From: Pseudoruminococcus massiliensis
Lineage (GTDB): Bacteria > Bacillota > Clostridia > Oscillospirales > Acutalibacteraceae
DNA: 64,000 nucleotides
Reading direction: 5' to 3'
Assembly (NCBI RefSeq): GCF_900291955.1
Contig: NZ_OLMR01000005.1
Coordinates: 1-64,000 of the forward strand
Shown here: positions 59,846-64,000 of the stretch, one piece after another
Numbering within the stretch: position 1 is the first letter of the stretch
Layout of the letters: each line of letters opens with the position of its first letter
The notes under the pieces: generated by a model
Database searches by the model: none
What the model was told of the DNA's origin: nothing
What the model saw: only the letters and a program-made list of their open reading frames with translations
Program-made: the position numbers and the translations under genes

Positions 59846-60080
59846 GGCGAACTGTATTCGCCCGCTCGCCAGTATGTTAGCAAAATCAGTTCCATAAGGG
59901 CGGACTTTGTCCGCCCTTACAGGGGCAAGAGAGGTTAAGGGCGTTGCCCTTAAAACCCACCAAAGGCTCCGCCTTTGGAAACTGCGAGCCTTTGAAAAGG
60001 CTCGAGCGAAACTTTTATCTGTCTGAGATAAGTGCATCACAACTAATCGTAGGAGCGAACTGTGTTCGCCCGCTTGGCAG
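59846..60080. repeat. Compound palindromic intergenic repeat, copy 3 (inverted and enlarged)
   Basis: A chain of small hairpins: ggcgaactgtattcgcc, gggcggactttgtccgccc, aagggcgttgccctt, ccaaaggctccgcctttgg, gcctttgaaaaggc, and gcgaactgtgttcgc. The order is the reverse complement of copy 2, with an extra module. Confidence 0.8.
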
Positions 60081-60196
60081 TTTAATCCTCTGCGTGAATA
60101 AATTTCCTATGCTCACTACGAGCGACATTGTTAAGAGTGACATATTCTTTATATAAAGTCAAAAAATGTTCAGCGAAAAATATTCGCAAAATTCTC

Positions 60197-60225
60197 TTGA
60201 CATTTCAAAAGAAAAGCGGTATATA
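60197..60225 (+). promoter_or_regulatory. Promoter of the ilvA T-box transcript
   Basis: Perfect TTGACA (60197-60202), 17 bases, TATATA (60220-60225). Confidence 0.8.
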
Positions 60226-60227
60226 TT

Positions 60228-60462
60228 ATATATAAGCTTTGATAGGGAACGGTATTGTGGTTATCCTGTTTCAGAGAGCTGTCGTTTGGTGTAAGACAGT
60301 ACAGAACCATTTTACAAATCACCCTTGAGCTTGTCGCTGAACATTTTATAAAGATAAGTAGGAGGACACGGTTTCTCACCGTTATTTGAGAGTACATTTG
60401 TTGATGTATTAAAAGGTGGTATAGCGAATTATTTCGTCCTTTTAAAGGACGATTTTTTTATT
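60228..60462 (+). promoter_or_regulatory. T-box leader, isoleucine-specific
   Basis: Stem I carries AGAGAGCTG and the distal TTTGGTGTAAGACAG block. The specifier loop is in ACAAATCACCCTTGAG, with ATC (60318-60320), an isoleucine codon, in the expected place. The T-box itself is AAAAGGTGGTATAGCG (60411-60426), normally part of the antiterminator with tRNA-CCA pairing. The terminator tcgtccttttaaaggacga with seven T follows (about 60434-60459). Uncharged tRNA-Ile should allow read-through into ilvA, whose product leads to isoleucine. Confidence 0.9.
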
Positions 60463-60484
60463 TTATGCGTAAGGAGAAATTATA

Positions 60485-61681
60485 ATGCTGACACTTGACA
60501 AAATCTATCACGCTTCATATGTTCTTAAAGAGGTTATCCGCCCAACAGATATGATTAAAGCAACCAATCTTTCAGATGATTGCAATATTTATCTTAAGAC
60601 AGAAAACTTGCAGGTAACTGGTTCATTTAAAGTTCGTGGTGCTTATTATAAGATTTCACAACTTTCAGAAGAAGAAAAGGCAAAGGGCGTTATTGCTTGT
60701 TCCGCAGGTAATCACGCACAGGGTGTTGCACTTGCTGCTGCAAAAAATAATATTAAGTCACTTATCTGTATTCCAAGTGGTGCTCCTATCTCTAAGGTTG
60801 AGGCAACAAAGAGCTATGGTGCTGAGGTATGTCTTGTAAATGGTACATATGATGATGCTCACGATAAGGCAGTTGAGCTTCAAAGGGAAAGCGGAGCTAC
60901 ATTTATTCACCCATTTGATGACGAACAGGTTATCGCAGGACAGGGAACAATCGGTCTTGAAATCTTAGACCAGCTTCCTGAACTTGATGCAGTTATCGTT
61001 CCTGTCGGTGGTGGCGGACTTATCAGTGGTGTTGCATTTGCCATTAAACAGCTTCGTCCTGATGTAAAGGTTTACGGTGTACAATCCGCAGGCGCTCCAT
61101 CAATGTATCTTTCAGTTGCTCACGACAAAATCGAAACTTTGCCAGGCGTAAATACAATTTCTGATGGTATCGCAGTTAAGACACCTGGTGATAATACATT
61201 TGAAATCTGCAAGCAGTATGTTGATGAGATTATGACTGTAACAGATGATGAGGTTGCAACAGCTATCCTTACACTTATGGAGAAACAAAAGCTTGTAGCT
61301 GAGGGTGCAGGAGCAGTATCAGTTGCAGCAGCATTATTTAATAAATTCCCAATTAAGGGCAAGAATGTTGTATGCCTTGTTTCAGGTGGTAATATAGATG
61401 TTACAATTCTTTCTCGTGTTATCAATCGTGGTCTTAAGATGACAGGCAGAATAGTTGATATTACACTTGAGCTTACAGATAAGCCAGGAGAACTCCAAAA
61501 TGTTTCCAAGATTATTGCAGACCTTGGTGCAAATGTAGTTTCAGTAAATCACGACAGAGCAGAAATCAATAGTGACATCAATTCTTGCTATCTTAAGCTA
61601 TCTATGGAAACTCGTGACCACGGACACATTTTAGCTATCAAAAAAGCTCTTAAAGAGCAAGGATATAATATCATTAACTGA
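60485..61681 (+). CDS. ilvA: Threonine ammonia-lyase (398 aa)
   Basis: PLP enzyme converting threonine to 2-oxobutanoate and ammonia, the first step of isoleucine synthesis. The PLP lysine K49 is in TGSFKVRGAYYK. The phosphate-binding loop is PVGGGGLISG, and SAGNHAQGVALAA is present. The C-terminal ~75 residues form one ACT domain (VDITLELTDKPGELQNVSKI). This short form is sometimes called catabolic, but the isoleucine T-box shows a biosynthetic role. It starts after AAGGAG. ridA follows 31 bases later and removes the reactive imine intermediate. Confidence 0.95.
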   Translation: MLTLDKIYHASYVLKEVIRPTDMIKATNLSDDCNIYLKTENLQVTGSFKVRGAYYKISQLSEEEKAKGVIACSAGNHAQGVALAAAKNNIKSLICIPSGAPISKVEATKSYGAEVCLVNGTYDDAHDKAVELQRESGATFIHPFDDEQVIAGQGTIGLEILDQLPELDAVIVPVGGGGLISGVAFAIKQLRPDVKVYGVQSAGAPSMYLSVAHDKIETLPGVNTISDGIAVKTPGDNTFEICKQYVDEIMTVTDDEVATAILTLMEKQKLVAEGAGAVSVAAALFNKFPIKGKNVVCLVSGGNIDVTILSRVINRGLKMTGRIVDITLELTDKPGELQNVSKIIADLGANVVSVNHDRAEINSDINSCYLKLSMETRDHGHILAIKKALKEQGYNIIN

Positions 61682-61712
61682 TAAATTATTTATTTGAAAG
61701 GAAGTTTTTACT

Positions 61713-62087
61713 ATGGCAGAAAAAGTTTACACAAAGAATGCTCCTGATGCAATTGGTCCTTATACACAGGCTATAAAGACAAACGGTTTCGTATTTACAT
61801 CAGGACAAATCGCAATCAATCCACAGACAGGCAATGTTGAGGCAACAACAATCGAAGGACAGACCGAGCAGGTTATGAAAAACCTCGGAGCAATTCTCGC
61901 AGAAGCAGGAAGTTCTTTCGATAAGGCAGTTAAGACAGTATGCTTCTTAGCTGATATGGGTGATTTTGCAGCATTTAATGAGATTTATGGTAAGTATTTT
62001 ACAAGCAAGCCAGCTCGTTCATGTGTTGCTGTTAAGACACTTCCAAAGAATGTTCTTGTAGAAGTTGAAGTTATAGCTGAGGCTTAA
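61713..62087 (+). CDS. ridA: RidA-family enamine/imine deaminase (124 aa)
   Basis: Hydrolyses 2-aminoacrylate and 2-iminobutanoate released by PLP enzymes such as IlvA. Typical motifs: APDAIGPYTQAIKTNGFVFTSGQ, the QTEQVMKNLGAIL helix, and RSCVAVKTLPKNVLVEVEVIA at the end with the active-site Arg. It starts after GAAAGGAAG, and shares the T-box transcript with ilvA. The pair makes biochemical sense, since RidA detoxifies the intermediate its neighbour makes. Confidence 0.95.
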   Translation: MAEKVYTKNAPDAIGPYTQAIKTNGFVFTSGQIAINPQTGNVEATTIEGQTEQVMKNLGAILAEAGSSFDKAVKTVCFLADMGDFAAFNEIYGKYFTSKPARSCVAVKTLPKNVLVEVEVIAEA

Positions 62088-62123
62088 GTAATAATTTTGC
62101 AATAAAATTAAAGATTTAAATGC

Positions 62124-62160
62124 AAAGTGCAGTAGATTTTTTCTACTGCACTTTTTCTGT
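62124..62160 (+). terminator. Terminator after ridA
   Basis: Perfect 13-bp stem aaagtgcagtaga (62124-62136) / tctactgcacttt (62142-62154), followed by TTCTGT. Confidence 0.88.
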
Positions 62161-62174
62161 ATAATAAACTGGTT

Positions 62175-62201
62175 ATATTCTCTGCTTTTAATGCATATAA
62201 A
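62175..62201 (+). promoter_or_regulatory. Candidate sigma-E promoter for the DUF3794 gene and spoIVA
   Basis: ATATT (62175-62179), 14-base spacer, CATATAAA (62194-62201). This is close to the sigma-E consensus (ATATT-N14/15-CATACAnT). spoIVA is a sigma-E gene in Bacillus, which supports the reading. Confidence 0.55.
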
Positions 62202-62232
62202 TTTTTAGAACTAAAAAAGGAGAGGATATTGT

Positions 62233-63771
62233 ATGGAATATGTTCTGTTGAAAAAGGCATTGAGTGTGTGCGAAGCTGTGTTTGAGGGCAGTAGTGAACA
62301 GCCTGTCGATATAGACTTCACTTTGCCTGATTATTGTCCCGATATAGAGAAAATTTTGAAGTGTACGGCAACTCCGTACATATCAATGAAAAATCTTTCG
62401 GGTGGAAACCTTGAGATTGACGGCGTAGTTAATATTAAAGTTTTGTATCTCGATTCCAAGAACAAAACTATAAGGTGCTGTGAGCATACTTCGCCATTCT
62501 CTTGCTCATTTACTATCAAGGGAGATTCTGAAAACGCTGTTGCAAGTGTTTCTCTAAAAACGGAATATGTCAACTGCCGAGCCTTGACACCAAGAAGACT
62601 TGATATTCATGGTGCATTTACTGTTTCTGCGAGAGTGCTTAAAGAATCTCAGCAGGAAATTCCGGAAGCTGTTCAAGGTGACGATGTTGAGCAGAAAAGC
62701 AGTACAGTTCCAATAAGCTCTCTTGTTGGAATTTCGAGCGGAATTATCAACATAAATGAAACTCTTGATATTGGAAAAAACCGTCCTGCACCGCAAACAA
62801 TTATACGAACTGAACTTACAGTAAGCCATTCCGAACCAAAGCTTGCCGCCGAAAAATTGATTGTTAAGGGCGAGGCGGTTCTGAAAATACTATATGTTAC
62901 AGACCTTGAAACAGGTGAGCTTGACACAGCAGAATTTAGTATTCCAATAAATGAAATGCTTGATGCCTCAGGAATAAGCGATTCTGATACTTGTGATATG
63001 GAGCTAACCGTTCAAAGCTATGAAGCTGGTTTAAAATCTGATTTTGATGATGACAGCACTCTTATAAGCTTTGAGGCAAAGCTTTGTGTAATGGCTACTG
63101 TATATAACGAAGATACTGTAAAAATTATAGATGATGCTTATTCAAGAGCGTATGAGCTTGATTTAACCTATAAGCAGATTTCGTGCAGACATATTGCCAC
63201 AGTTATAGATGACGAAATCAGCGAAAAGAATGATATAAATCTTGATTCCACTATCTCACGAATAATTGATATTTATGGAGATTCTCCACAGTGTTCGTGC
63301 GAGTTTCAGCAAGCAGAGGGTAAACTGATGATTAAATGCAAGCTTACTTGCTGTATACTTGGCTGTGACGAGAATGACGCAGTATTCTATACAGAAAAAC
63401 CGATTGAATTTAGTCGTGAATATGATATAGGAAAAGTAACTAATCCTTCCAGTAAACCGATTGTTGCCCCACTTAGTATAAGTTACCGTATTTCGGGAGA
63501 AAACAGCCTTGAAGTTCGTGCTGGAATTTCATTGCATATGGCTGTTTCTGAAAGTATCTCAAAGCGAATAGTCAATGAGATTACAGCAGATGAGGAACAG
63601 AAGCGTGAGCGTGATAAAACAGCGGCTCTTACGATTTATTATGCAGACGCAGGAGAAAATCTCTGGAGTATAGCAAGAAACTATTGCACAAGTGTTGAAG
63701 CTATAAAAATGCAAAATGATTTAGCTGATGATGTTATATCTGCTCGTGGAATGATTCTTATACCGATGTAA
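62233..63771 (+). CDS. DUF3794 (SPOCS) and LysM domain protein, likely spore envelope (512 aa)
   Basis: It begins YVLLKKALSVCEAVFEGSSE with QPVDIDFTLPDYCPDIEKIL, the DUF3794/SPOCS signature, and has two further DUF3794-like copies (about 165-300 and 305-440: INETLDIGKNRPAPQTI, VTNPSSKPIVAPLSISYRI). A C-terminal LysM domain (about 465-512) reads YYADAGENLWSIARNYCTSV, which should bind peptidoglycan. Clostridia often carry this protein beside spoIVA. It is probably a mother-cell protein of the coat or cortex interface; the exact role is not known. It starts after AGGAGAG, and spoIVA begins 15 bases after its stop. Confidence 0.88.
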   Translation: MEYVLLKKALSVCEAVFEGSSEQPVDIDFTLPDYCPDIEKILKCTATPYISMKNLSGGNLEIDGVVNIKVLYLDSKNKTIRCCEHTSPFSCSFTIKGDSENAVASVSLKTEYVNCRALTPRRLDIHGAFTVSARVLKESQQEIPEAVQGDDVEQKSSTVPISSLVGISSGIININETLDIGKNRPAPQTIIRTELTVSHSEPKLAAEKLIVKGEAVLKILYVTDLETGELDTAEFSIPINEMLDASGISDSDTCDMELTVQSYEAGLKSDFDDDSTLISFEAKLCVMATVYNEDTVKIIDDAYSRAYELDLTYKQISCRHIATVIDDEISEKNDINLDSTISRIIDIYGDSPQCSCEFQQAEGKLMIKCKLTCCILGCDENDAVFYTEKPIEFSREYDIGKVTNPSSKPIVAPLSISYRISGENSLEVRAGISLHMAVSESISKRIVNEITADEEQKRERDKTAALTIYYADAGENLWSIARNYCTSVEAIKMQNDLADDVISARGMILIPM

Positions 63772-63786
63772 GGGGAGGAAAACACA

Positions 63787-64000
63787 ATGGAAGAGAGAAA
63801 TATATACAGCGACATTGCACAGCGTACCAACGGCGATATTTATATTGGTGTTGTAGGACCTGTCAGAACAGGTAAATCCACTTTTATCAAGCGTTTTATG
63901 GATACGCTTGTTATTCCGAATATCGAAAATGAGCAGACTCGTGGCAGAGCAACCGATGAACTTCCGCAATCAGCAGCAGGCAGAACCATTATGACTACCG
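63787..64000 (+). CDS. spoIVA: Stage IV sporulation protein A, N-terminal part (window ends)
   Basis: Seventy-one residues are visible: MEERNIYSDIAQRTNGDIYI, the Walker A GVVGPVRTGKSTFIKRFMD, LVIPNIENEQTRGRATDELP and QSAAGRTIMTT. These are highly conserved in SpoIVA, the ATPase that polymerises on the forespore outer membrane as the basement layer of the coat. The start follows GGGGAGG. The rest lies beyond the window. Co-transcription with the DUF3794/LysM gene is likely. Confidence 0.96.
   Translation, partial: MEERNIYSDIAQRTNGDIYIGVVGPVRTGKSTFIKRFMDTLVIPNIENEQTRGRATDELPQSAAGRTIMTT

Overview
The window looks like a chromosome segment of a low-GC, endospore-forming member of the Clostridia, probably a gut Ruminococcaceae/Oscillospiraceae relative. 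The evidence is sigma-K with dipicolinate synthase, sigma-G, a SpoIIM-like protein, a DUF3794/LysM protein followed by SpoIVA, Gram-positive promoters and Shine-Dalgarno sites, an Ile T-box and sortase-type C-termini. The species assignment is inference; no rRNA is present.

Layout. (1) Bases 1 to about 6.95 kb are a visibly more GC-rich accessory island. It holds the tail of an IS3-family element inserted in a frameshifted large serine recombinase, an XRE regulator overlapping a 1545-residue DUF4011/helicase/nuclease/DUF3320 protein (a likely single-protein phage defence cassette), and the transposon passenger tnpV with a small partner. (2) About 7.0-12.4 kb: two decayed ISL3-family tails in the same orientation flank a CtpE-like P-type ATPase, radC and a tRNA-Gln/tRNA-Pro pair; a sortase-like remnant follows. 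(3) 12.4-20.1 kb: uvrB, a ParE/ParC-type topoisomerase pair and a DUF368 lipid-carrier transporter. (4) 20.3-23.3 kb: sporulation genes dpaA-dpaB and sigK, with a divergent lipoprotein gene. (5) 23.5-38.4 kb: a large surface-protein locus. It has a DUF308 membrane protein, a propeller-like anchored protein, a LytTR two-component system, a 2132-residue GLUG-repeat protein, a membrane-tethered protein, four secreted paralogs in A-B-A-B order plus an internally deleted fifth copy, and a small anchored protein. (6) 38.5-46.6 kb: housekeeping genes (RluA-type pseudouridine synthase, proC, spoIIM-like, YesL-like, rmuC, hisHF, sigG). (7) 46.8-59.8 kb: envelope polymer and alpha-glucan genes (GT2-TagF fusion, GH31 glucosidase, glgB, ABC-2 exporter, two degenerate SDR modules, LicD). 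(8) 60.1-64 kb: Ile T-box, ilvA, ridA, then DUF3794/LysM and the start of spoIVA.

How it fits together. The sporulation genes form three separate clusters, and two have recognisable stage-specific promoter candidates: sigma-K type before dpaA, sigma-E type before the DUF3794 gene. IlvA makes a reactive enamine/imine that RidA hydrolyses, and both sit behind one isoleucine-sensing leader. The most interesting part is 23.5-38.4 kb: a LytTR system lies inside a run of co-oriented exported proteins, three of which end in variant TGD sorting signals, and the small secreted paralogs show recent tandem duplication and deletion. Compound palindromic intergenic repeats occur at 16.6, 20.1 and 59.9 kb. 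All calls come from reading the sequence; no database search was run.
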